Under the pieces are notes generated by a model. It did not search any database and was not told the origin of the DNA. It worked only from the letters and a program-made list of their open reading frames with translations. Positions 32,491 through 44,125 of a stretch of DNA of 64,000 bases are shown piece by piece. The position numbers and the translations under genes are program-made. Source of the stretch: Sternotherus odoratus (taxonomy: Eukaryota; Chordata; Testudines; Kinosternidae); contig JAVMKO010000001.1 in assembly GCA_032164245.1 (NCBI GenBank), positions 82,395,892 to 82,459,891 on the forward strand, given 5' to 3'. The first letter of the stretch is position 1. Each line of letters opens with the position of its first letter.

Positions 32491-33935
32491 CAGAAGTATG
32501 GCACACTTTCTGATATCCATATGAAATCAGAAGGATTCACATGGGGAAAGTGTGAGGGGGACAGGGAATGTACCTTGATAACAGCATGTGACTGGGGGAG
32601 GGGAGTATCTGTTTTATAGTCATGCGTGATGCAGGTGTGCAAGGCGCCCTCTGATCTATTCACATAAGATCCTAGGCTGTGAGATGTTTCTCTTATTTTC
32701 ATGAGATCCCGAGGCATGAGAACCTTCTTAAATTCCTGTGAAATCTGGGGTGAGGAAGAGATGGCATCCTTTTGATATTCCGGAGAGATTTTGTGGAGGT
32801 GGAGAACCATATGTTCCCTTTGATGTCTGCATGAGATCTGAGGGCCTTGCTAATATGCAATGTTTTTATTTCCTCCTTCTGATTTATACAAAAAGTAAAA
32901 GAGCATACTTCCATGATCTTGCTCAGAGACTGTGGTGAGGAAAGCCATGTAAGCATGTAGATGGCTGTACAGATAGCTACATACCCTGTTCAAGTATTTA
33001 AAAATTCACTTCTTATCAATGGCAAATCCAATATCTTCTAAGTCCTCCCACCCTCCAGCCAGAAATGACCAAGCAAGAGAGAAGGCCCCCCTCTCTCTCA
33101 TGACTTAAATGTCACTGCTTTCCCCTCACTTCCTACCAAAGCTGGAAAGAATTGGTGGGCTTTGTCTTATGCCCTATAGGGCAACACAGCTGTTTCAAAC
33201 AAACTGGGGTGTGATAGTGCCTTGCTTCAGCTGCCTCCATTTTAAATCGAGTGAGCGACAGCTGGAATGGCTGCGCTGCAGCTGGATGGCCCAGGGAGAG
33301 AGGGGGATCCCGCAAGCAGCTGGGTAGATGCAAATCTGGATTACCTTGATGTCCATGTGATAGTCTCCCGTTGCTCCTTGGCACAGTGAGAAACCCAGAG
33401 TCTGATCCACCTGCCACCAAAACGGCAAAGCAGTCCCAATCCTCGCATACCAGTTTTTGCAATTTTGCAGGACGTCCAAGAACCGAGAGGAAGGGAGGGC
33501 TGTTAAAGAGCCAGCACTTCAGTCAGGTAATAGGAACTGAACTCCTGTACACATGGCCCTTTTCAGCTTGCTGTAAGGGGCACAACAGGAGCTGGGGACT
33601 ATCCTGACCTCTTTACATCCCAGTGTCTCAATGCTCTGAGATGCAGCTGGAGCAATTTAAAATAATTTTACAGCAGGTAAAACTCTGACGCTGATGTTTG
33701 TCTTGGTGGTTGCGGACATCCAGCCCTTTCCGAAGCACCATGTTATCCCAAATTGCCCTTCTCAAAAGGATGGCAACTAATTTGGGCTTTCTTATTATCT
33801 ATAGAATCATGGGTTCCAATTCTACTTCTGCCACAAATACAATGAGTTGAATGTTCTCATCCTAGTTTCTAGAGCACCAGTTAAGCATCAGTGGCTGTCG
33901 CTGGAGTGGAGACACACTACATTGGAATAGCAGTA
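32491..33935. other. Host non-coding stretch
   Basis: No gene or repeat recognised. Confidence 0.35.
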
Positions 33936-34055
33936 GGGTGGCCAGACAGGAAGTGTGAAAAATCAGGATGGGGGTGGGGGGGTAATAGGTGCCTATATAA
34001 GACCCAGCCTCAAATACGGGGGCTATCCCTATAAAATCGGAACATCTGGTCATCC
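33936..34055 (-). mobile_element. TA-flanked 120-bp MITE, copy D
   Basis: Reverse orientation: begins GGGTGGCCAGACAGG and ends ACATCTGGTCATCC. TA at 33934-33935 and 34056-34057. The inner GGTGCCTATATAAG is the reverse of the family core. Confidence 0.8.
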
Positions 34056-36810
34056 TAAATAGCAGGGTGTGCTGCAAGTCAGGGGTAATCTCTGTTGTCC
34101 ACGTTCACCTGTAGGTCTTGGCCAGGAATAGTCGGGAGTACTTCAAGGGAGGTTTGAGCTGCTTTGTCAGAGTCATGTGTGGTCTTAGACCTGTAATAGC
34201 AAGTGGCACTACAGAGTTAGAATGGGAGGGATAGTGACAGAGCCATGGGGGGGAGGGGTGTGTCCAGGACAGGGATTTCTGCGGATGCTGCAGGGCAGGA
34301 GTGAGGTGCTTTGGCAGAGCTGTGGGGGGTTCCGGGCCTGAATACCAGGAAGCACTGCTGGGTCAGGAGTAAGCTGCACTGGCAGAGCCAGGAGGGGGAT
34401 CCCAGGATGGAATGGGGTGGGGGGGGTTCTGTGGGTCAGGAATGCTGAACAATGGCAGAGCCCCGCGTGATTCGGTCTTGCATAGATAGGGCTTATCCAC
34501 AGTGGCGGCTTTCAGTACTTTTAGTACTTTCAGAAGTACTAAACCTCAGCTGAAATTCCAAGAAGGAACTAAAGAGATTTCACTTTAGTGATTCCATCAG
34601 CTCTGCTTATGAAAGCTTGAGAAAAATGTCACTTCCCAGCGTAGACAATGCATCAACATTTCAGTCTCTGCCACAGAAAGTTATGTCAGGCTGACCAGCT
34701 GGCAAACTGCCACACCAAGAAAGCAATCCACTACCTTCCAGCACAACTTGGGAGAGAACTTTATGTCTTGAAATGGGAATTAAATAAATTGGAGCAGATC
34801 AGAAAGACACACAAACAAACCACAGGAGACTCTTGTCCCTTGCTGGGGAGAATGTGTCTCTCTCTGTTGCTCTCTTCATAAAGCAGCCCCCCCCCCCTTC
34901 CTTCTTTAGGAAGTTCTAATCCTCCCAGCCTCTCCCTAGAGATGCTCAGAAGAATGTGAAGTGCACAGTATTCCTCAGCGGGATCTCCTGTTTAGTCCAC
35001 TCTAGGGAGAAGACCCTTTTCTTTTTTTGTCCCTTTCTGCCTGAGGCAGATCATGAATTATGTGCTGACGTTTTTCCTCCCTCCCTCCCTGTAATATCCC
35101 GTGCGGGGCGCATTCAGCAACTTCCTTGTCTTATCTGCTGAGGGAGAAAGATCACATGCTGAAATGGCGGGGGCAGGAGGGGCTCTTGCAGCTCAGAGGA
35201 CCAGTGGCTGGAAGCAGCATGTTACCACCCCTTGGGATAATGGCAAGCTGTCCATTTAAATATGAAGAAGGACATGGGTCTGTTGAGCGGGTATGATTAG
35301 TCCGACTGGATAGGAAGACTCTTGAAGTGACTGATTAAAAGGCAGACTTGGGTTTTCACTTCTTTTGGTGGATTATGTTTTGCCATATTCACATTCATTC
35401 AATTGCCTTAAAGTTTAGGTAGGTGCATCTGCGACACATTGGTGGCTGTGTGCTTCGTGTTTCACTCTGCACCTGCTCCGCAGAGGAGGTGAGTCGGTTA
35501 CAGCTGCAGCTAAAAAGCCGTGGCTGGAGAGTTCAAGCTACAGCTGCTGACGCTTTTAGCTTCAGATCCCGGCATGACAGCCAAGAGGGCTGGCGTCACC
35601 CATTGTAAACATGAAATCAAATTCCGAGCAGGAGCTAGCCCGTCCCCCGTTTCTCTAAGAGCAGAAGTGATTTCGATTAGTTTCCTTTATACACTTCACC
35701 CTGACGAACCAGCCACCCGATCCAGGCTATGAAGTTGCGAAGGCATCACAGCTTTCCCCTGTGCCATCTACGAAACAAAAGGAGTGATGCTTTAGCTGTG
35801 GGTCCTAATGTCCTTGCATCAAATACAGCATTTGCATTTTCTCTATAAGAGGACATACAAGACAGCTACCTTTGAAGAACATTATAAAGTAAGGCTGAAA
35901 AGTTAAGCACTGGAAAGTTGGGGAATATCAGAATTAAGGTTGCCTGTACACATGCATTATGATACTGTCCTTAGTTACTGACTGGCTGTGAGGAAGGTTA
36001 GGCTAATACGGAAGGGGAAAGGGCTTGCTCCACAACCAGAGCCAATCAAGTGACTTAAGAGTCACTCATCTGCACGTGCCCTTCATCCTCCACAGCCCAG
36101 AGAAGCCCGCTCTGTGGACCTCAGTCCCTTCTCTTTGTCTGTTAAGAGCTCCCGGAGGTTATGGAAACGATGTGACTTCAGTAAATGCCATGGTGCTACT
36201 GTGGTGGGTGGGAAGAGAAAGTAGGAGAAGGACTAGATTCCCCAAATAGGTACCCTGTCAGGCAGGGGGAAGGCACGAAGGGGTAGTGCAGGGCCTCTGT
36301 CCCCCCTCACCTGATATGGAGGAAAGAGTGTTCTTCATCCCAAAGGCCTCAAACCGCACTCCTGGCTCACAGCTCCATTTTGGAGCTGTTGATTGGGTGA
36401 CTCCTGGGTTGGGCTCGGTGGCCTATTCAGTCTCTTCAGAGGACTGACAGCTCAGGTGGAACTCATCACCCTTCCCTAAGTCAGGGAGAGGTTGCGCACA
36501 CTCAGTGCCCAGATCTGTGACTCTGCGTGTGAGCAAGGGACCATGCTGGCCAACCACAGAAGGTTTTTGTTATCCCCGCCTGTGGGGCCACAGGGAGGCA
36601 GCTGGGAAATACCTAGGCTCTGTGGCCACAGCATACAAGACAGCTGGACTATGCATGGCCAGATTAGGGCCTTTTGGGGGTCCTAGCCACACCCCCACAT
36701 GGAACTCTAGTGACAATGGCTCCTTCATACCTAGCAGTATTGGTAGCCAGGTTTCCTTCGAGTCCTGGTCTGCGGTGGGAGTGGTGACCTGCAGCTCTAG
36801 TGGCTGCTGC
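34056..36810. other. Host non-coding stretch
   Basis: GC content rises near 34200-34450 and there is a run of C at about 34885-34897, but I see no gene, RNA or transposon end. Confidence 0.35.
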
Positions 36811-37209
36811 TAAAGCTGGAGGAAAATGTTCTGCTCAAATGTTCTTTTGATGGAAAATTGGTTGTAGTTGTGGGTTGTTTTTTTTTTTTTTTTTACAAAA
36901 TGGACATTTTCACAGAAAATGTCTGTTTTCATTTAAAAAAAAAAGGTGGGGGGAGGAGTGTGTGAAAAATGAAAATCTAACGACCAGTAGTGGTTTGGTT
37001 TTAGGTTGCTAAAAATAAAATAAAATTGTCCAAAAGTCCTACAATTTTAAAATGTTCAGTTTTCACTTGCTTAAAACTAAGAAGTTTTCAGATTTCTGAG
37101 AACATCTGAAAAATTTCAGAGAAAATTTTTGACCTGTTCAAGACAAAACCTTTTTCATTTTCATGCTTCTTTTTGTGGAGGAAAAATGTAATTTCCCAAC
37201 CAGCTCTAA
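36811..37209. repeat. AT-rich dispersed repeat with AGCTGG/CCAGCTCT ends
   Basis: Left end TAAAGCTGGAGGAAAATG, right end TTCCCAACCAGCTCTAA. The interior is rich in GAAAATTTT and ACATTTTC words and holds T and A runs near 36877-36895 and 36935-36946. A fold-back or MITE-type origin is likely. Confidence 0.5.
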
Positions 37210-38200
37210 CTGCTGATTCTCCCTTTACTGGAGGCTGTCTGCAGACTCAGGCAGACATCACTGCATCCAGTTACACTCAACGTGCCTCTTCACAAGCAGG
37301 AGGCCCAGAAGCCTTTTTTCTGCACAAAAGGGGAGATTCTGATATCAGCAAATCAGAGCCAAGACCCTGTGTCTAAATTTGGTTCTGGAGCCATGCAGCA
37401 AAGTCAATCTCTGCTCTGCGAAGGTAGGCAAGGTTTTACGTTAGCTTTTCTACAAGCACTTCCCTGTGGAGAGCAGATAATTTTTAAATATGACCCTACA
37501 CATTTGCTTGACATGTTACAAGTTAGGGTGGGAGAACAGTATAGTGTTGATGAATTCTTTTGTAATTTGGTTTGCATTTGGACACCAGGATGATGTAGAT
37601 TAGATCAGATTAGGATTTCGTCCTAATTGCCCACCTTCTCCTACTTCAAAAGTATGTATTTGACTCACTCTGTCAGGTTACAGGTTGATAACGCAGAGAG
37701 CCAACTCATATTTTCAGTTCCAAAATCCATGAGCTCTAAATCAATGCTCTATTAGCAATCGAGATAATCTCTCAGTTGGCTATCAATAGTAACATGCTCA
37801 GTAAGGCGAACCTCCTTCCTCTCCCTCTCATAACATTCCTTATCTATAATTTCTACTAAATCCACAGAGTTCTGTCTCCAAGGACAATGAAAAGAATTTG
37901 AATTAATATGCTGTATCAAAGCATTCCGACGTCTAGCTGAAGAATACATTTTCCCTCACATTGTTAAATAAAACTGAAATGCCGGGCACTCAGGATCCAA
38001 TCCGGCTTCCATTTAAAGTCAATGGAAAAGCTCCATTGATTACAAAGGCAGCTGTATCAGTCTGTCAGTGTCCGCTTTTCGCTGGTAGCCAAGTGTGAGA
38101 AAGCATGAAGTGCATCTAAGCTGTACATTTTCTAAGGGTGCGTTTTGGGCTCCAGGCGTCCGGTGACATATACTTTGGACTCAGTGTTTATATTTTATTT
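37210..38200. other. Host non-coding stretch
   Basis: No gene or repeat recognised, apart from an AAAGTCAATGG motif at about 38015-38025. Confidence 0.35.
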
Positions 38201-38472
38201 GGCTGGTCTACGCTGGAAAATTAGATTGACCCAAGCCCCGTCACTCAGAGGGGTGAAAAATCCATATCCCTGAGCAACGTCATTAAGCTGATCTAAGTCC
38301 CCATATAGACAGTGCTACATTGATGGAAAAATTCTTCCATCGACCCAGCTACTGCCTCTTGAGTAGGTGGATTACCTATGCTGATGGGAGAACCCCTCCT
38401 GTGAGCATAGGCAGTGTCTAAACCGAAGTGCTCCAGATGTGCTGCTGTAGCCGTTCAAGTGTAGACAAGCCC
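38201..38472. mobile_element. MITE-like element with ~16-bp inverted ends
   Basis: Left end GGCTGGTCTACGCTGG; the reverse-complemented right end is GGCTTGTCTACACTTG. The interior holds its own palindromes around GATGGAAAAATTCTTCCATC (38322-38341). It shares the TCTACACT terminal core with 337-522 and 27632-27914. Confidence 0.6.
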
Positions 38473-38659
38473 TGAGTATAGATATTAAATATCCATTAAA
38501 GAAACACCCCTGGGAAATGTTCTAGGTGTTCTAACAATCAGTTAGAGCTATACTTGCACACGATGAGCACCCATCAGCAAGAATATACAGCTACATAACC
38601 ATACACAACTAATGAATTAACTCGGCCAGTCAATAAATCAAAGCAGCAAACATGTCTCA

Positions 38660-39080
38660 TTAGCTCATGCGTCCCCTGAAACACACCCTCAACCTTCGCC
38701 AAGAACCCTGTTACCTAAAAACCTTTTACAGCATGTCCAGAAAGTCATCAAGGTCAGGCTGTTTCAGATCAAAGGGGGAGCAAATTCCAAAGTCCTGCGG
38801 CCTTCCCAGAGAACACCTGCTGGTATCTCCCTTTATTGGGAGTGGGAATCTCTGCTAGCTGCAGCAGTATGGCACAGGGAGAGAGACCATCTCACAGGTA
38901 GGCAGGTCAGTTGGGGCTTTATAGGTCGTAACCATCACCTTAAACTCCATCCAGCGATCAATAGGCAGCCAGGGCTGATCCTGGAACACTGGAGTCACGT
39001 ACTTCCAGTGAGACACCCCACTCAGGCCGTGAGCTGCTGACACGACCAGCTTCTGTATTTTAATGTGTAGCACAGGAATG
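38660..39080 (-). repeat. L2-type LINE relic, C-terminal coding region
   Basis: On the minus strand one frame contains QPWLPIDRWMEFKVMVTTYK, the conserved 'WLPI..R..FKV...TYKA' motif of L2-like LINEs, preceded by a QKLVVSAAHGL segment where these proteins have 'Q..QNAAARL'-like sequence. No intact ORF. Confidence 0.65.
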
Positions 39081-39389
39081 CCTCAATGAAAAATGCAGTC
39101 ACGTAGGGCGAGAGGTTAGGCTCTTGATATGCATTGTTTTCATGCTGGAAATCGGGTTATTTGTCTACAATGGGGATACATGGTTCATTTGAACAGTAAT
39201 CGGATTTATTTCAACAGAACAGGTGCTCTGGGGCAAGGCTGGCTAACAAGTCCCCCTTCCTCTCATTGGCAAAGCTATTCATTTGGGCCCTGGTGGGAAA
39301 ACCCAAGATTCAGTGTGCAGTATTTCTTCCAAGGCAGGGCTCGAGGTGTGTCCACACAGCTCTCAATCATCACAAAGTAGCTGACAGAG

Positions 39390-39510
39390 GAGCATATTAT
39401 TATTTATTCTTTGTATAGTCATCGTGCCTAACGGTCCCAGGCACGGACCATTGTGCTAGGCCCTGGACAAAAAGACAACCCCGGCCTCAAAGAGCTTGCA
39501 CTCAGAATAT
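39390..39510 (-). repeat. SINE/LINE tail fragment
   Basis: Reverse complement of the tail type at 23738-23870: ATTATTATTTATTC, then CCATTGTGCTAGGCCCTG, then CTCAAAGAGCTTGCA. Confidence 0.5.
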
Positions 39511-40994
39511 AAGAGAAGTGGCACCGGTGGATGCAGAAATCCATGTGTCATTAACATTCCATGTCCTTAGTGGGTTGCGGCTCTGATGAGCTGGGGGTGT
39601 CTGGTCCTCTCTTCATGCTCTGTTAGGTTTTAAAATCCTGCATTCCTCCCTCTCCCTCCCCCCCCCCCTCCCGCCATCGTTCTTCATTATTAGGGAGGGA
39701 CATTAACATGCAGTTGGGATCTTTGGCTTTTAAAGACTGCAAGCTGCTCCTGCTGCCCGTTTCCCCACTCGGGTCGTAGTTTGTTGTGACACGGCAGTCA
39801 GTCCCTCTGGAAAAGAGTCGGGTGTCTTGTGCAGTGGGTGATGGCTGCCGTTCCTGGCAGTGCCAGCCAGGAGAAGTGGGGAGAGGCATTTTAATAGCAG
39901 CAAGCCCCTCCTCAGAAGTTACACTTCCCTTGGCCCATTGCCCATCTCACCCCTTCCATCGGGGAGTTTTATCCGTGAGCCATCGCTCTTGCTTCCTCCC
40001 CCTCTCTCCTTCCACTTAATGGTTCATTTGCTGCTCAATCTGTGATTAATTAAAACCAAATCCAAGTAACTGTGCTGCTGCTAATTCATTTATAGCTACC
40101 CGCTCGACGCACGGATGTGTAGGGGCCATAGGTGAAGAGGCCCATCTCGCTGATGGCCAGCAGAGGGCGCTGTGCACACAGGCTCAACGACTGTTTGGCT
40201 AAGTGTGTAGTAAGAACTAAAAGTAAATGATTCTCAAAGACAGCCAAGACATAGAAGGATGGGGATGGAATATCCTGAACTAACTAATTTGTCAACAGTG
40301 TGAATCGCACTGTTACTTTACTATCAGGAAGACAGTAGAATCCTATGTCATGAACTGACTGGGGATTGAGGCATTCCTAAAATTGAACCATTCCTAAAAA
40401 CTGAACATTTCAAAATCACAGTAGGTATGTTGCATAAGTTGCAGCATGGGGCATTGCATCACTTTATCTTCGTCCTTCAAACCTCTGCTAAGCCATGCCC
40501 AATGCAACGAAAGCATCGGAATGTGAAGAGCCGTCAACTTGTTCTTCATCCACCTCATTTTCCTTATGTGCTTTTTTTGCCCTCCTTCCCCTTTTTTGGT
40601 TCAGATCACTGGTCATTCATAAGACGGGTGTTTGTAAAATGGAGGTTCTACTGTATGGGTGGTCCCAAAAGAAAAGCAAGTGGAGAATTCCTCGATTTAA
40701 GGAGTTGGGACCCTGGTTCGGTCTTAGTTTGGATGTTCCTTCCTTCCGTGAATGGCTGCATTTGGTTTAGGGGCGATGGCTCACACAGAGCTAGACTGAG
40801 AGCTCATGCTCAGAAATAGGTGAGATGTAGCACTGATGCCCCAGGAACAGCCCTGGCAAGGAATTGTGACTCAGAGACTAAGTCCCAGCTCCTGTCTTGC
40901 TGGACAGAGGAAGAATTTAGGTGGAGTGGGATAATCTATGGCTCTGCCTATGCCGCACCCCTTCTATTTAGCAGCCATGTTAGTCTGTATCCAT
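39511..40994. other. Host non-coding stretch
   Basis: A C-rich tract at about 39655-39672. No gene or transposon recognised. Confidence 0.35.
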
Positions 40995-41110
40995 AAATAA
41001 GACAAGGAAGACTTTGTAGCGCCTTAGAGACTAACCAGTTTATTTCAAAGTTTATGCTGAAATAAACTGGTTAGTCTCTAAGGTGCTACAAAGTCTTCCT
41101 CGTTTTATTT
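40995..41110. repeat. Near-perfect hairpin, 51-bp arms and 14-bp loop
   Basis: 40995-41045 and 41060-41110 are inverted copies with three mismatches. Each arm contains AACTGGTTAGTCTCTAAGG (or its complement) and ACAAAGTCTTCCT. The transcript would fold into a long stem. It is most likely a fold-back end of an interspersed repeat. Confidence 0.85.
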
Positions 41111-41399
41111 ACCCTTCTATTGCTGCCCAGATTCCACCCTGACAACTTGTTGGGGGTGAGGTGGAGTATGAACTGGGTGGACTCAGCTGTCCATACTGTT
41201 CCTGGACAGAACAGCTGGGCAGGTCCCGTGTGGCTGTGATGGAGGATGGGTAGGGGCTTTTGCCCCATTACTGCCTTGCATATGAATGTTCAGGCCTGGG
41301 TCACAATGGACCCCCTAGTAAAGTATTATTCAAGAATAATGAGTATGGGTGGCAGAATCAGGCCCTTCGTTATTATTTATGACCTTTCCAGTTCCATAA

Positions 41400-41580
41400 G
41401 GGATCAGGTGCTTGCTTTGCCACAAACTTCCTGTGAGAACTTGGGCAAGTCACTTAGCCTCTGTGTGACTCAGCCGTGAAATAGGGATAATAGCACTGGC
41501 TTCCATCGGAGGGGTGTTGTGAGGAGAAATCCACAAAACAACGTGAAGTGCTTGAGATCTACTGATTATAACAAGTGTAT
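41400..41580 (+). repeat. MIR/CORE-type SINE
   Basis: Contains CTTGGGCAAGTCACTTAGCC, AAATAGGGATAATAGCAC and GTGTTGTGAGGAG in the order expected of MIR-type SINEs. Confidence 0.7.
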
Positions 41581-43444
41581 GTGACACTGTAAAATATACG
41601 ATGGGTTATCAGTATTTTAACAAGGAACTGTCTCACAAACAATTTCCCCCTTTAGCCTGGGATAAGCGCCATATCCCATGGTGAACATGTTTACAGATAG
41701 GCTAGGGTATAGACTGGGGAATCTATTCATAAATTTTCCCATTTAAATTAAAGCCCTTTCTCATCATCCTAACTGAGGAAGAGGGTAACACTTAGCCAAC
41801 AAATGTTTATTAAGTCGATTCTAGTTCAGAGGTTAATAATTTGTCCCTGAAAAATATACTGACTATATTGGTAATCTTGCCCAGCGTTCAACGTGTGTGG
41901 CATTAAATTGGCATATGGGTGGGTGGGTGGGTGCCTTGGGTTCGGGACACAGCGTGGGATTTCTCAGAAGAAATTAAATGTGGCACAGTCGGCTGCATCC
42001 CAAAGTAAAAATATGTGCACTTCAGGAGTTCCGGGATAGGATGATTAAGCAATAGCCTGAGAAGGGAGAAGTTCTAGTAGCAGCGTAGACCTTCTTTCAG
42101 TGTGGTGAATAGGTGTTTTGGTTCTTGTTTCCTATCAAGGGGCTCCCACGAGCACCCAGGAATCCTCTGCAGATCATCACTGCAAAGAAAGAACAGGGCC
42201 CTGCCACACAGTGTCATGCTATAAGTAGTTCCCCACCTGTGAGGTGAAGTGCCCCTTCACATTTTATGGACGTCCATGGAAGTGGACGGTGCTCAGCATC
42301 TCCCAGGATGGGGCTCTAAGTGCACGGATAAACATAATGCAGAACGATACAATACAGAACAAGCCCAGAGCTGCACAAAGTGATTCTAGGGGGGTGGGAA
42401 TTCTTTGGGGCGCATGTTTTTGGAAGGCAGAGGGGAAGGAGTTTGGATTATGTTAACTGAGCAGTTGTTCCAGGGATACGACAGAGAGTACAAGGCACAA
42501 AATCAGTATGGAATCACTTTTTACAAAATTGCATACCCAGCAGCCAACATCCAACACTTCTCCTTATACTGATGGCTTTCTGCCTTCCTGAGAAAGCCTA
42601 AGAGATTCAGAGAGATGCAAGCAAAGAGTGTAATGGAAATCTCACACATTCCTTATATACATGGACACAAGAGATCCTATGAACGCCAAAGATTTATGAT
42701 CTTTCTCCTGATTACCCCCTGAACGCAAGTCCTTTTTAACTGACATCGACTAAACTTCTTGAAAAATATATTGCTTATGATTTTAATGGGAACCATAAAA
42801 GACCCAACCACATTGTCAGTTGCAGGTGTGCAGCACCTTTTAAAGTCAGTGAAAGTTCCTTGTGCACTAAGTGCTGCTTCCAGAATGCAACCGAGATTAG
42901 GGTCTGTTGCTTCTGGGTTTCACCGAGACCAGCCAGAGTTCTATACCACCTGCCCTGTAATCCCGAGTGCCTCTGTGCTGGGCACCTCTGGCTCAGAGCC
43001 CTGATACCTAGCAGCGTGGCCTCACTATGGCCTCCACCAGCCTGGCCATTCCTTGCACGGTGACACCAACAGCCCTTCTGGCCCTAGGTCTCCCCCAAAC
43101 CCTTCAGTTTAATCCACAGCCCTGAGCCAATTTTATAATCAAGCAAGAGTAAGTTTATGAACAAAGAACAGCTAAGTAAAAAGAGAAGACGATGGATTGG
43201 TTACAAGGGAAACAAAACAAAATGAGCTTTCTCCTGGCTCTGAACTCTAAAACTGAACTTTATAAGTGTTGTCTCACCTCTAGTCATTTCCATCTGCTCT
43301 GGGTTTTCAGGCCAAGAGGTTCCACTTCTCATCTACTCATTGGGTGCTGCTCACTCTTTGTCCCCTAACTGATGGATGCCACAATGGCTTATAGCCTTTG
43401 TTTTTATTTCCCATAGTCTATTTTCTCTGTTTTTTTTTTCTCAG
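41581..43444. other. Host non-coding stretch
   Basis: A (GGGT)n run lies at about 41919-41932. No gene recognised. Confidence 0.35.
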
Positions 43445-43487
43445 GAAGGCTTCCTGAAGGTGCAGGCTCCATCTCCCATTATGATCG
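43445..43487 (+). other. Candidate 43-bp exon (splice-site context only)
   Basis: Preceded by a strong acceptor (pyrimidine run TTTTTTTTTTCTCAG ending at 43444) and followed by a consensus donor (G|GTAAGT, from 43488). One frame reads EGFLKVQAPSPIMI. The length is not a multiple of three. No protein family is recognised and no neighbouring exon is seen, so chance is a serious alternative. Confidence 0.2.
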
Positions 43488-43904
43488 GTAAGTCCCCTCC
43501 CATCCTGCTCTTTGAGCTTGATGACTTTGTTTACCTTCTGTGTAGATGTGGTTTTCAGTGCCATCTGCAGTGCTACCTGGCTCAGTTTACAGACACTGAA
43601 GAAACAGGAAAACAGATAAAACAAGTAACATTCCTTTGTCTAGGGCCGGCTGAGCTTATGCAAAACATTTTTTAAGAATATGTTTCCAATACAATTCTAT
43701 AACCCCCTGCTCTCCCCGTACATACACCATGCAATACTATTAATGACCAGTTTGTTCCCTTACATAACCCTTTTAGATACAGCTTATGGCCACAGTGTGT
43801 TGGGACACAGAGAGTGTCATCGTGATGTGAGTTATGGTGGGGTGTACGCTGTGCCAGTTGGCATTGAGGAACTCCCTGGGTCACACAGGGCCACATTGTG
43901 ATGG

Positions 43905-44125
43905 TGCTGTACCAACATATAGTAAGAGACAGCTAGTGTCCTGAAGAGCTTACCATCTATACAGACAAGACAAGGGGTGGGAGAAAGGAAATGTTATCCC
44001 CATATTACAGCTTGGGAAACCGAGGCACAGAGAAATTATGTGACTTGCACAAAATCACACTAGGAATTTGTGGCTGAGCTGGGATAAAACTCAGGTCTCT
44101 TGAGTCCTAGTCCTGAAGCTTAACC
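43905..44125 (-). repeat. MIR/CORE-type SINE, reverse orientation
   Basis: Reads CCATATTACAGCTTGGGAAA, CCGAGGCACAGAGAAATTAT, GTGACTTGCACAAAATCACA and GCTGGGATAAAACTCAGG in reversed MIR order. Confidence 0.75.
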
